From: Gonapodya prolifera JEL478
Lineage: Eukaryota > Monoblepharomycota > Monoblepharidomycetes > Monoblepharidales > Gonapodyaceae
DNA: 64,000 nt
NCBI GenBank assembly: GCA_001574975.1
Contig: KQ965774.1
Span: 1 to 64,000, forward strand
Reading direction: 5' to 3'
Below are positions 10,528 to 20,812 of this stretch, piece after piece. The position numbers were made by a program, and so were the translations under genes. The notes below the pieces were generated by a model. It worked only from the letters and a program-made list of their open reading frames with translations, had not been told where the DNA came from and made no database searches. How positions within the stretch are numbered: position 1 is the stretch's first letter; each line of letters starts with the position of its first letter.

Positions 10528-13266
10528 ATGCCAGAGTCCCTCGCCCGCCTCGAAACCTCCACGTCCATGCCTGTCAACCACTCGTCCGCAGAGCCCGACG
10601 GTCAGGCCTCGCTCCTCGGTGAAAAGTCTGCGGAACAGTCGGCGAAGGCGGACAAATCGGAACCAAATTCTCTGCGTCGATGGAAAGACTTTGTGACGCG
10701 AGGACCGCCGCTCGTGCGCACACCGATGAGAAAAAACATCAGTGAGTGCGACATTCGATTGTACTTTGTTGGCGACGTGATTATGAGATCCTGCGAACCG
10801 GTCTTGGCGACACTTCTGCTGCCCGTCCTCCAACCGACGCCCACCCTCTCCACCTTCTCCACCTGCCCGTTGAAAAGTCCTCTCCATCGTTGCGCTCTCC
10901 GGCCTTCTCGGTCCGCTCACATCAGCCATCTACACTCCAGCACTCACCATTGTCCAAAATGACTTTGCGACAACTGATCTGCTGATTAATCTCACGATTA
11001 CGGTGGCGACCTTGACGCTCGGTGTGGCGCCGCTGGGCTGGGCGACGGTCGCGTGAGTATAGACTGAACGGAATGAGGCGTGGCCGAGTGAAGCCGAGCG
11101 GTGCATTTCGAGCGAAGCTAATCCGAGACCTTAGTGCGGAGTGCGGACGGAATCGCCCAACGGAAGCCACTGTCTTACGCCACTCGTGTCCCGCCCATTT
11201 GATAACCCACGGCCGGCTTGTCCCCTCCAACCCCCCACAGCGACTCATTCGGCCGCCGCCCCGTCCTCCTTCTCGCCTCGCTCGTGGCCGTGGCGGGTTG
11301 CTTGGGATGTTACTACTCGTCCACCATCGTCGCGTTCCTCGTTTGGCGTGTCGTGCAGAGCGCAGGCTGTAGTGCCGGGATGAGTGTTGGGGCGGGTTAG
11401 TAAAGAGTGGCGGTTAGTCGCGACTTGTTTTCTGACGTTGTGACGACCCTGTTTGATCAGGTGTGATTGCTGATATCTTTGAGAAGGAGCAGAGGGGGAG
11501 GGCGATGGGGACATTCTTGCTAGGTGAGTGTTCTAGCCTAGTCGGCCTCCATGCTGAGTTGCCGATGAAGAATGAAAACAATAATTTTAACTTCGGCGTG
11601 ACATCGTTTTTTAGGTCCTATCCTCGGGTAAGCTAATCTCGTTCTATGATCTACAACGACGACTTCGTAGACGACGCACTGATCCTATTCGTTGACTCCA
11701 TAGCCCCGTCATATCCCCTCCCATCGGTGGTGCACTCGCGCAGACTGTCGGGTGGCGATACATCTTCATGTACGTCTTTTCGCCACTCTTTTACTACAGG
11801 TCAGATAAAATTTAACACATCTTAATCCTCTACCATCCCTTTGTCTCTCCACCCACCCCACCCAGCTTCTGCTCCGCCTACGCCCTCTGCATCTTCCTCA
11901 TCACCCTGCTTTTCCTCCCCGAAACCCTCTCCCCCACTGCCCCTGGTTCCCCCCGCCCCTCCCGCAACCCCTTCACATCCTTCTCCACCTTACTCCATCC
12001 ATTCGTATTCACGATGCAGTTCGTGACCACGGTGGCGTTCGCGAGCTTTTATACGTTCCCCCCGCTGGTGCCAAGGGACTGGCCGCAGGTATATGGGTTC
12101 GATAGCGCGGGGGTGGGGTTTGTTATGATGGCGAGTGAGTTCGTCGGTTGGGGTTGGGTGCGGGGGGGTGGTTCCTCGAGTACACTTCCGTATTCCCTTT
12201 CGCATTCGGCACGACACTCACCCATCCGATTCCTCTCCCTTCCCCTCTCCCCCATCCCCCCCATCCCACGTTCACCACAGTTGGCCTCGGCATGGTGATC
12301 GGCACCGTCGCGGGCGGGTACGTCGCCGATTACAGTCTTGCGCGGTGGAAGCTACGAAGGGGGGGTGTATCTATTGCGGAGGATCGGTTGTGGTCGAGTG
12401 CGCCTGGTACGTGGAGTCCTCGATAGACGCGCAGGGGGTGGGAGGGGGGTTAGGGCGACGGGGCTTTGGTGTTGTGTGAGGGGAAGGAATGTCAAATTGA
12501 ATCTGACTCTACGCTCTCCGTCGCCCCCTCGATGCATCCAGGGTGGATTCTTCTTCCGGCGGGCATGGTTGCGTACGGGTGGCTGCTGCAGGCGAGAGTT
12601 GCGTGGGTGAGTCTGGTTTTTTTTTGCACTATCGTGGTGACGGCTATTGTCGACTATTTCCTTCGAAAATCAACCCTGAAGCCGGCGACTATGACTGCTG
12701 CTATTGTCAGTGAGTACGGCGCTTCGTCAAGTAACCACTGCTGAAATACCGATCGTCTGATGCATCCTCCACGAAACAATAGTCGGACTGGGCCAGTTGT
12801 TCTTCAACACGAGGTTCGTCTCCACTCTCCATTCACCCCTTCACACCGATCGTCGAATCAACTCTTTCCCCACATCCGTCGCATCACCTCAACCTCAATC
12901 CCACGCACGCACACGTTACCCCAACCCCCTAACACCAGCTGCAACACCTACCTCGTGGACATCTACCAATCCCGCGCCGCCTCCATAACCGCCCTCGGCA
13001 ACTTCCTCCGCTTCTCGCTCGGCGCATTCATGCCCCTCATCGTTGTGCCCGCGGCTTCGATGAACCGAGGTGAACTCTACACGATCCTCGCCGGGATTAT
13101 TGCGGTGGGTGTTGTGGGAGTGTATGCGACGGCGCGGTGGGGGACGGTGTGGAGGATGAGAGCGAGACCGTGGAGCGAGAGGGGGGATAGGGAGGAGGTG
13201 TTGAGGGCGTGGAGGGGGGAAGTGGGGGTGGGGGTAGGGAAGGGGGATGATGAGACTGTTGCGTGA
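10528..13266 (+). CDS. MFS transporter, DHA1-type drug:proton antiporter
   Basis: Plasma-membrane exporter of the major facilitator superfamily; drugs or polyamines are likely substrates, inferred from family. Twelve exons: 10528-10741, 10878-11052, 11241-11395, 11461-11523, 11615-11627, 11704-11769, 11866-12134, 12281-12406, 12542-12606, 12682-12709, 12783-12813 and 12939-13266. They give 510 residues. A 70-residue cytosolic N-terminus precedes TM1 (LSIVALSGLLGPLTSAIYTP). The MFS signature A is DSFGRRP at about residues 131-137. The next helices carry LVWRVVQSAGCSAG and ADIFEKEQRGRAMG. The PILG..PVISPPIGG block matches motif C of 12/14-TM antiporters. The central loop and second six helices include GLGMVIGTVAGGYVAD and CNTYLVDIYQSRAAS. 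Exon 5 is only 13 bases. Intron 2 carries a diverged copy of the hairpin repeat seen in other introns here. Confidence 0.92.
11060..11165 (+). repeat. Intron-borne hairpin repeat, diverged copy (MFS intron 2)
   Basis: Inside the 11053-11240 intron, the segment with TCCGAGACCTTAGTGCG matches the core CCCGAGGCCTAAGTGCG of the element in the globin gene intron at 15027, in the sense orientation of the host gene. It is preceded by a similar GAGTGAAGC/GAGCGAAGC tract. Confidence 0.45.
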
Positions 13267-13524
13267 GTGGGCGTGTGGGGTGTGCGTAAGGAGTGTCGGT
13301 GCAATGTGGCGGCGGTGTAATGGCATTGGTGTGAGGATTTACATATGCATTGTTTCCCTGTACTTATTATGAGCGGTGTGCATCGGAGAATGAAGTTGGC
13401 TCGCTGACGTTACGTGCACGCGAGGATCAGAAAGATTGCATTTATGGGTGACCGTATCCACTTCACGATAGGATGGCTCCATAATTAAACCGTCAGCGTG
13501 CTACGTGGAGACGGAATCAGGGAC

Positions 13525-13576
13525 NNNNNNNNNNNNNNNNNNNNNNNNNNNNNNNNNNNNNNNNNNNNNNNNNNNN
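13525..13576. other. Assembly gap (N)
   Basis: A run of 52 N bases; content unknown. Confidence 0.99.
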
Positions 13577-14313
13577 ACTTGGAACTTTGGGGGCTTTCTA
13601 CTGTTCCTGATCTCCGTTCTGCCGTCATTCATCCATTCACACCACCGCAATGAGGATGCCGCCACGATAATCCTAAATCTCACTCAGCCATGAGCCAATT
13701 CATGTATTTTCAACACAAAGCCCGCCTCCTCCTGATACATATGTACGACTCTTACCTTGTTCCTGGTCTTGTCGCCAATGGTTACCCCGAGAGTTCAGTG
13801 AGCTTCTACCTTTTGCCCCAGTTGCGACAGGTAACGTCTCGGCGGTGTGTACCTATATAGACAAATCTCAAACCGTGCTCGCGAATTTATCGCAAGTCGG
13901 ATTGAGCTTATGAAAATGCAATTGTCGTGATCATGAAGGTTGTCGTTCCGTGGCACCGGGACGTTGAACCTTTTGATCACGCCCCATTCATCTCCATAAT
14001 GTCCCGGGGATCACTTATTCACGACACCAGAATCGCGAGTGGCCGCCAGCGCCACTGACGACAACGGGCATTTACGGACCGCTCGCCGAGTGCCAAGATG
14101 GCGATATATGCGGTCAGATGAATTAGGAGGAGGAACATCAACACCCTGAGGACATGGATGTGGAGATGCGACCGTGCTTGAGGCGGCCGTGCGAGGTGCG
14201 GGGGAGGTGAAGTATTCCACATGCAGATACTGCTTCGGAGCAAAGCAGGTGGAATCTTATTCCAGGTTTGGACGAGGCGTGGAAAAGAATTTCAATTAGA
14301 GTTCACAACGGTT

Positions 14314-14341
14314 CCTGTGGTGGCAACCCTGCCACCACAGG
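14314..14341. repeat. Perfect 12-bp inverted repeat with 4-base loop
   Basis: CCTGTGGTGGCA and its exact complement TGCCACCACAGG are separated by ACCC. It lies about 230 bases before the start codon of the first PB1-globin gene and could be a cis-regulatory hairpin or a cruciform. No function is shown. Confidence 0.7.
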
Positions 14342-14573
14342 TGGCGTCTTGTCGCTGCCAGGCAGTTCCCATTCAAAATATATCCGACAGTAACTTCGAA
14401 ATCCGGTGCACTTCACCGCCCACACATATTACGTTTTCTGCCACAAATTTGCACGAGGACTGATCCTGGCGGGGACATAGGGTCCATGAATCCTCACACA
14501 GCCCTGTGCCGCATGGAATGGCCCCCAGGTTCGTGATTCAAGCCATCGTGCAGCCACTCTCCATCAGGCGACG

Positions 14574-17388
14574 ATGACGCTGCGCACGGTCAGACTCGAG
14601 CACGAGCATGTTGTCAAGGTGTGTGGCGTGTCACTTGCCACCCGGAGTCCCGGGATATCCGGGCAGAAAAGCAAAGAGAGTCCTAACGTCCATCGGGTCC
14701 CACTCGCAGATCTTCCTGTTTCGCAATGGCCAAGAACCCGCCTCCTACGACGAGTTCGTGTCTGTCATCGCGTCCAAGGTGCCCTCGCTGCTGCTGTCGT
14801 TGCCCACGCGGGTCCTGCGGCTGTGCTATATCGAGCGAGAGACCAACAAGCAGGTCTCGCTCGAAGATGACGACGACGTACTGGCAATGTTCCACGATAA
14901 CCCGCTGGGTGATAGGATACATGTGTTTGCGGCGTTTGAGGATGTGAGTAGCGGTCCGACCGGACCGAGTAACGCGAGCGGAGGGAGGACTTGTCGAGCG
15001 TAGTGAGCGAAGCGAACGAAGCAAATCCCGAGGCCTAAGTGCGACAGCACTGACTGAGGCTGTCCACCGGAGGCACATACACCGCGAAGCGGAATACTCT
15101 CCTATGGCTCACTTGAGGAGTTTCAATACGAGGCTTGTCCCTGACCTCACTCCCGCCTCATGCACCCGCACCCCACACACACACGACAGGTAACACAAAT
15201 GAACCAACACCTGCTCCTAACCCCCGCGCGGTACGAGACCATCGTGGCTCCCTACCTTCGCAAGCGTCCCAGTGGAGCCGGAGCAGGGCAGCCGCCCCAG
15301 ATGCAAGATGAAGGCCTAAGGAACTCCGTCACGTCACATTCGCCGCAGCCCACGAACCCGTACCAGTCTCGGTCGTCGTCGGTCATGGATGGAAGCGGTG
15401 TGGGAGGGGGTTATGCACAGCAGCAGATGCAACAGCAGATGCAGTATGGGTCGGTCAGGGGAGTGGACCAGGTACGTACGCGACTGATGGATGCCCGGAG
15501 GAGGGAGCTCGAGGCCTAAGCGCGACAGCGCGGACCGAGAAGTCCGCCGGAGGCGAATAATCCTGCACTAACCGCTGACAGAAGAGTCTGCCAAAGTCAC
15601 TATCAAAGCCTTTGTGGGACAAGCGCGTATAATTCCTTTTCTTTCCCCCACCCCAGCTCGTCCCACCAAACACCTCACCCTCGAACCCCTCAACGCCCAG
15701 CCAACCCGGGTCCGACAAGCTCACCAACGACAGCGGGATCGACATGCAGTACGGCGCGGTTGGTGACTCGTCGGCGTACTCGGACGTGATCTCGCAGTAC
15801 TCCTCCGTTCCAACATCCCAGTACGGCGGCCAAGGAGGGAGCGGGAACGCGTCGTTGTATTCGGGGAACAGCCACATGCACGCTCAGTACGGTCAGACGC
15901 AATACGGACATCTCAACGCGCAGTACGGCAACGGACAGCAAGTCCCGCCCGGCTCCCCTGCGCTTCTGGGATCAGTCAAGACGCGCGACGCCGTACCGAC
16001 GCACCTATCCTACTACGGCACGTCGACCCTGCCCCGGTCCCGCCCATCGATGAGCGACCGTAGCGAGCGCGGCGAGCGCGACCCACGCGCTTACTACAAC
16101 CAGCGATACCAAGGAGGGGGCGGTTCCGGCTCCAGTCCTGGTCCCGGTTCGCGCCCTGGCTCGCAAGTAGACATGTACGGCCGCCCGTCCACCGACGCCG
16201 AACGCCTGGACCGAGACCGGCACCGCCCCAGCCTGGACGCCACGATCGACCACCGCGGTCGGCGCTCGATTGAATCCGGTGCCCCAACGCGCGGGGGATT
16301 CCGTGAATTCGCCACCGCCGCTCCGGTACCGACCGACCGTGAATGGGCACTGCTGTTGGAGTATAAGAGAGCCGGGAAGTGGACGGACGTGACGCTCGAC
16401 ATTACGGAGGATCAGTTGAGTAGGGTTATTGGGATATGGGCGGCTGTGAAGGGGAATAAAGGGCAGGCGGAGGCGTTTTCGGCGGAGGTGCTGGATAGTT
16501 TGTTGAAGCAGAATCCGGGTACGTCCTCGTTTGCATGCGTGTACCGTGAATGTCACGTCGCACGACTGACCATGTCACAATTTTTTTTGTCTTTTGATGG
16601 ATAATTGAATCGATCTCATATGGCAACCCTCCTCTTGCACTGTCAACTCCGATATACATTTACCCCCGATCAACAACATCCAGCATACATCGACTTCTTC
16701 CCCAACGCGGACCACATCCCGGCCTTCGTGGTCATGGACGCCCTGACGCACCAAGCGGCCAACATGCAACGATCCAAGGACCACCGACGCAACGCGATTG
16801 CCGAGTTGGTGTGGCTGGGGGCGAAGCATGCGAGGTATTGGAAGGTGGGGGATGCGGAGATTAGAGGAGTTATTGTGGCTGTGTGAGTTTTCTTGTCGTT
16901 GGCACTGTGCGGAGGAATGTGACACTGACAATGTGACATCGCGCCATGGTATCCCCCCTCCCCTCCCTAATACTATCTCTGTCTGGCGATGACTGACGTC
17001 GCATTCACGACATGTGATGCCATGCACTTGACGTGTCTTGCTATCCTCTCCTATCGACTATCCCCATCCACTCCACTCGCATCACCATTCGGTATACCCA
17101 CCCACTCGCATCGCATATCCTTTACACACCCCGNACATCCCCCCCACCAACTCCAGTCTCCACACCTTCTCGATCCACCAAGCCTGGGCCCCCGGCGGGG
17201 CCAAAGACCTTCTCGCCGTGCGCTCCCTCATCTGCGAAATGGTTGCCGTCATGTGCCGCGGTCTCGTCAGCGACGCCAAGGAGTTGACCGAGGTGAAAGC
17301 GAGGATCCAGGACATGAAGGATAAAGTGATTGGCAAGTTGGGCAAGCAGGCGCCGAGGAAGAAGGAAAGGGAATGTAAGATGATGTGA
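14574..17388 (+). CDS. PB1-globin protein A with C-terminal CaaX-like motif
   Basis: Six exons (14574-14618, 14710-14943, 15190-15471, 15657-16518, 16684-16882, 17157-17388) give 617 residues. Residues 1-93 form a PB1-like domain: basic strand TVRLEHEHVVKIFLF, then an acidic OPCA-type stretch YIERETNKQVSLEDDDDVL. Such domains make head-to-tail contacts. Residues about 95-400 are a disordered Q/G/S/Y-rich linker. Residues about 430-600 read as a globin: helix A ITEDQLSRVIGIWAAVK, helix B AFSAEVLDSLLKQNP, CD region FFPNADHIPAF, helix E/F NAIAELVWLGAKHARYWKV with proximal His523, and helix H HQAWAP then LICEMVAVMCRG. No His is obvious at distal position E7. The tail is polybasic and ends ECKMM, a plausible farnesylation box. 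A haem-based sensor tethered to membrane is my inference. One N base lies in the last intron. Confidence 0.8.
14953..15105 (+). repeat. Intron-borne hairpin repeat (PB1-globin A intron 2)
   Basis: Lies wholly inside intron 14944-15189. The core is CCCGAGGCCTAAGTGCGACA, followed by TGTCCACCGGAGGCA and the mini-hairpin CCGCGAAGCGGAAT. A GAGCGAAGCGAACGAAGC tract precedes it. Sense orientation. Confidence 0.7.
15505..15568 (+). repeat. Intron-borne hairpin repeat (PB1-globin A intron 3)
   Basis: Inside intron 15472-15656. The core GAGGCCTAAGCGCGACAGCG is followed by AGTCCGCCGGAGGCGAATAA, the same two modules as in the preceding intron, in sense orientation. A second, shorter copy in the same gene. 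Confidence 0.75.
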
Positions 17389-18189
17389 GGATGTGACGGC
17401 GGGAGAAGGCGTGCATGGGAGGATGAGAGTATGGGAGGATGGGGATTGTAAGACGATGTGATGGGGTGTGCGTCGGAAGTCGGCACCTGGCAGGAAAGGG
17501 ATTAAAAGCCGAAGCGCAGGGAAGTTGGAGTTGATCCGCAGCGGGAGTGAGAGTTCATCCGCTCTGGGCCTTGGGGGAGTTGCGCTCTTCAGTCCCTGAG
17601 GGATGGCGAAGACCTTGGGGTTCGGTGCAGATTGGGCGGGTTTGGATCCGCATGAACGCCTGGATGGAAGTGATCTTCTTTTGCTTTTGGAGAAAAAGAG
17701 AGAAGTGCAAAGATGCAATCAGTTTTGCCACACACACGATTATTCACTGTTTTTTCTTGGAAATATTCAACACATCATCTTTCGCTTTCCCATCTCCTCT
17801 GCTGCGCCTCCGAGGACACTAGCCATGTCGCCAAGTGGAATCAGCGGCAACCTCCACATTCAATTATCCTCTCTCCTCACCGCATGCTTCGCAGGGTCGG
17901 TGTCAGTGCTGCGCTGTGTACCGCGGAGCACAGTCTCGGGGTGTGGCGCCTTCTCCACAAAACAAACACGCCAGCTGTGCCTTGGAGGCACCGCAAAAGA
18001 CCGGATGGTGTATGCTGACATCATCTGCATCACTCGGTCAACCTTTCTCGTACTTTCCCTTGCCTTTCCTTTGTAGCCCGTTTGGTCGCATCCCTCGCGC
18101 CACAGGGCGGTGCCTCGTGGGGGGGGGGTTAAAGCCGCTTTCCAGGTACCAAAAGATTAGCACAATCCACGTGAGTGGCAGACGCAGCG
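17389..18189 (+). other. Spacer between the two PB1-globin genes
   Basis: This holds the 3' flank of gene A and the promoter of gene B. No third coding unit is seen. The tandem head-to-tail arrangement and matching exon layout imply that B or A arose by local duplication. Confidence 0.6.
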
Positions 18190-20440
18190 ATGCCCGAGAT
18201 GCGCACTGTGCGGCTTGAGTTTGAGAACACGGTCAAGGTGCGTGCGCGTGCTGCGCCACTCCCGCACTTGCTCACACTCCCGGCTTCGCCTCCCCTTTCC
18301 CCCCCCTGCCCGCGCCAGATCTTCTTCTTCCGCGCAGGCGACGAACCCGAGACGCACGACGCGCTGCTCGCGGTCATCACGGCAAAGATCCCAGCAATCG
18401 TTCTCTCCCTCGCCACGCGGGTGCTCAGACTCTGCTACATCGAGCGAGAGACGTACCAGCGCGTGGCGCTCGATGACGACGATGACGTGCTGGCCATGCT
18501 CAGTGATAATCCCGTGGGGGAGCGGATCCATATCCAGGCCTACTTTGAGGACGTGAGTGCCATTGGTCGCCGCCAGAGGGAGCGTGTTGGAGAAGCAGGT
18601 GGCCAATGGAGCAAAAAAATTGGACCTGAACGTGCAATACGTGGCGGGGGGGTAGAGGCAGATTCAGTGGCAAATCGGCATGGCGAAGGAATATACCGGA
18701 GATTAAGTCCAGAGACATTGCTACCCTGACCCTTAACCCTATGAACAAACCTGGAGAGCAATGTCTGACTTTCTCGCACACTCCCCTACCCTCTGCTCAC
18801 TCCCAGGTCACCCCATCAAACCGGAACCTCCTCCTCCCAGCCTCCCGCCTCGAAAACCTCCTCAACCCATACCGCACCCGCCGTGCCGTCTCTGTCGCGC
18901 CCACTCTCGCCTCCGCTGCTCTCTCCGTGTCCTACCCGGGCGTGTTCTACCCCGGCACCGGCGTCTCCTACCCTGCCAATGGCTCCGTACCTCCCGGATC
19001 CTCCCCCGCACCCGCACCCGCACCCGACGTCCTCTCCCTCCCCTCCACGTCCGACTCACTGGCGTTTTCCTCTCCCCGAATGAACACAATCGACGTGTCA
19101 CCCTTGATGCACGCGCAGTACTTGGCCCAGAACGGTGGGCGGCGGAGCGCGAGCGTGTCGAGGCAGGCGCAGGGGCAGCAGTCATTCCATTCCAGCGCGG
19201 CCGCCGCGATATTTCTCCCCGGCGACAGCGCGGGGCACGCCGAATCACAGGCACACCCGCACCCGCATGCCCGCGCGCAGACCTACCCCGCACAACCGGC
19301 GCCGATGCCGGGCGATATGAACTACTTCCGCGCCACGCAGCGTGTCGAGACCGACTTCAGTCTGGCCTCCCTCCCCGCCGCCGCCGCCGCCGCCGCCGCA
19401 CCCTCGCAAGAACCCACACCCGCTCCCTCCACCCACGAAACCAGCAAAAGCAACGGGGGCGGCGGGGGTTTGCGCGACTTCCAAACCGACGCCCCCGTAC
19501 CCACCGACCGCGAATGGTCCCTGCTTCTCGACGTGAAACGCAGTGGCCACTGGCACGACATATCGCTGGACATTACGGGGGACCAGCTTGTGAGAGTCGT
19601 GGAGGTGTGGAAGGCCATCAAAGCGGCGCCTGGGCAGGCGGATGCGTTCTCGGCGGAAGTTTTGAGCTGTCTGGCTGAGATAAATCCTGGTACGTCGTCG
19701 TGTTCCTGCTCCGTTGCCTTTTCGTTTCCCCCACCCAACACCCCCTCACCTCTCCCGCTCCCCCCCCTGGCGCAGACATTGGCTCCTACTTCCCCAACAG
19801 CGACCACATCCCCGCCTTCGTGGTCATGGACGGGTTCACGAACCAAGCGGCCACGATGCTCAGGTCCAAGGAGGAGCACCGGGACGCCGTGGCGGAGCTG
19901 TTGTGGTTGGGCGCGAAACATGGGAGGTATTGGAAGGTTGGGGAGGTGGAGATGAGGTGGATTATTGTGGCGGTGTGAGTTGAGTTGGGGTGGGGGTGGT
20001 GGGGCTCGGGGCGTGGTGGACGAGGAGTGAATGCCATAGCGGCTTGGTGAATGGTGGTGTTTCAGAGCGGTGTCCAAAGACGGGGATCACAGGATGGAGT
20101 GGATGAGCCAGTCGAGTTGAATGTGACCTTGAATCCTTGAAGAAACGGTACTTGGATTGTTTGTTCCTTGCTCCTTGCTCACGTTTCATTCCCACCCCTC
20201 CGCCCACCCAGCCTGCACGCCCTCTCCTCGCACCACGCCTGGACACCCTCCGGCCCCAAAGATCTCCTCGCCTGGCGCTCCCTACTCTGCGAAATGGTGG
20301 CCGTCATGTGCCGCGGTCTCGTGTCTGACTCGACGGAACTGACCGAAGTCAAAAACAGGATCCAGGCGATGCGGGAGAAGATTATCGGCAAATTGGGGCC
20401 GGGGAAGAAGAGGGAAAGGAAGGAGTGTAAGATGATGTGA
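18190..20440 (+). CDS. PB1-globin protein B with C-terminal CaaX-like motif
   Basis: Paralogue of the neighbouring protein A. Five exons (18190-18237, 18319-18552, 18807-19689, 19776-19974, 20212-20440) give 530 residues. Intron positions and phases match gene A except that the A linker has one more intron. The PB1-like domain spans residues 1-94 (IFFFRAGDEPETHD then YIERETYQRVALDDDDDVL). The linker is Ala/Pro/His-rich and not alignable with A. The globin part covers about residues 350-515: DITGDQLVRVVEVWKAIK, YFPNSDHIPAF, LLWLGAKHGRYWKV with proximal His437, HHAWTPSG and LLCEMVAVMCRGL. The tail KKRERKECKMM is nearly identical to A, so polybasic plus CaaX is conserved while the linker is not. 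Start chosen at MPEMRTVRLEF because it aligns with the start of A. It converges with the glycosyltransferase gene. Confidence 0.8.
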
Positions 20441-20812
20441 GGGGTCGGAAGCGGAGGCAGGGGATGTGACAAGGGAAAGAGGAACTGGCGAGGGCAGGGG
20501 GCAGGGAGGGAGGGCGAAGAGGACGCTGGTGCAACATAGAAGCTGATATGCATGGTTTACGTTTTACGTATGTGTCCCCGATTGGGGCGAGTTTTGAGGT
20601 TAATATTTTTCGATTTGTGGGACTGGGGGAAGTTTTGAATATAATTTGTGCTCCGACGTGCCTGTGACGTGTCCCATAATTCGAAGGTGGTAAATGGAGG
20701 AATTGTGGTCTGTCACTGGTTTATAAACAATTCACTACACTCCGCACATTCGAAAATACGTAGACCTTTTTCCTTAATACTATCAGCAGATCGTAACAGA
20801 AACGTGCACGAA
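20441..20812. other. Short convergent intergenic region
   Basis: The 3' flanks of PB1-globin B and the glycosyltransferase meet here. AT-rich, no coding signal. Confidence 0.6.

Larger units (their letters stand above)
13267..14573. other. Intergenic region with assembly gap
   Basis: No convincing gene is seen. A gap of unknown sequence lies at 13525-13576. Right of it are short open frames without motifs and a perfect hairpin (14314-14341). This region includes the promoter of the first PB1-globin gene. Confidence 0.6.
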
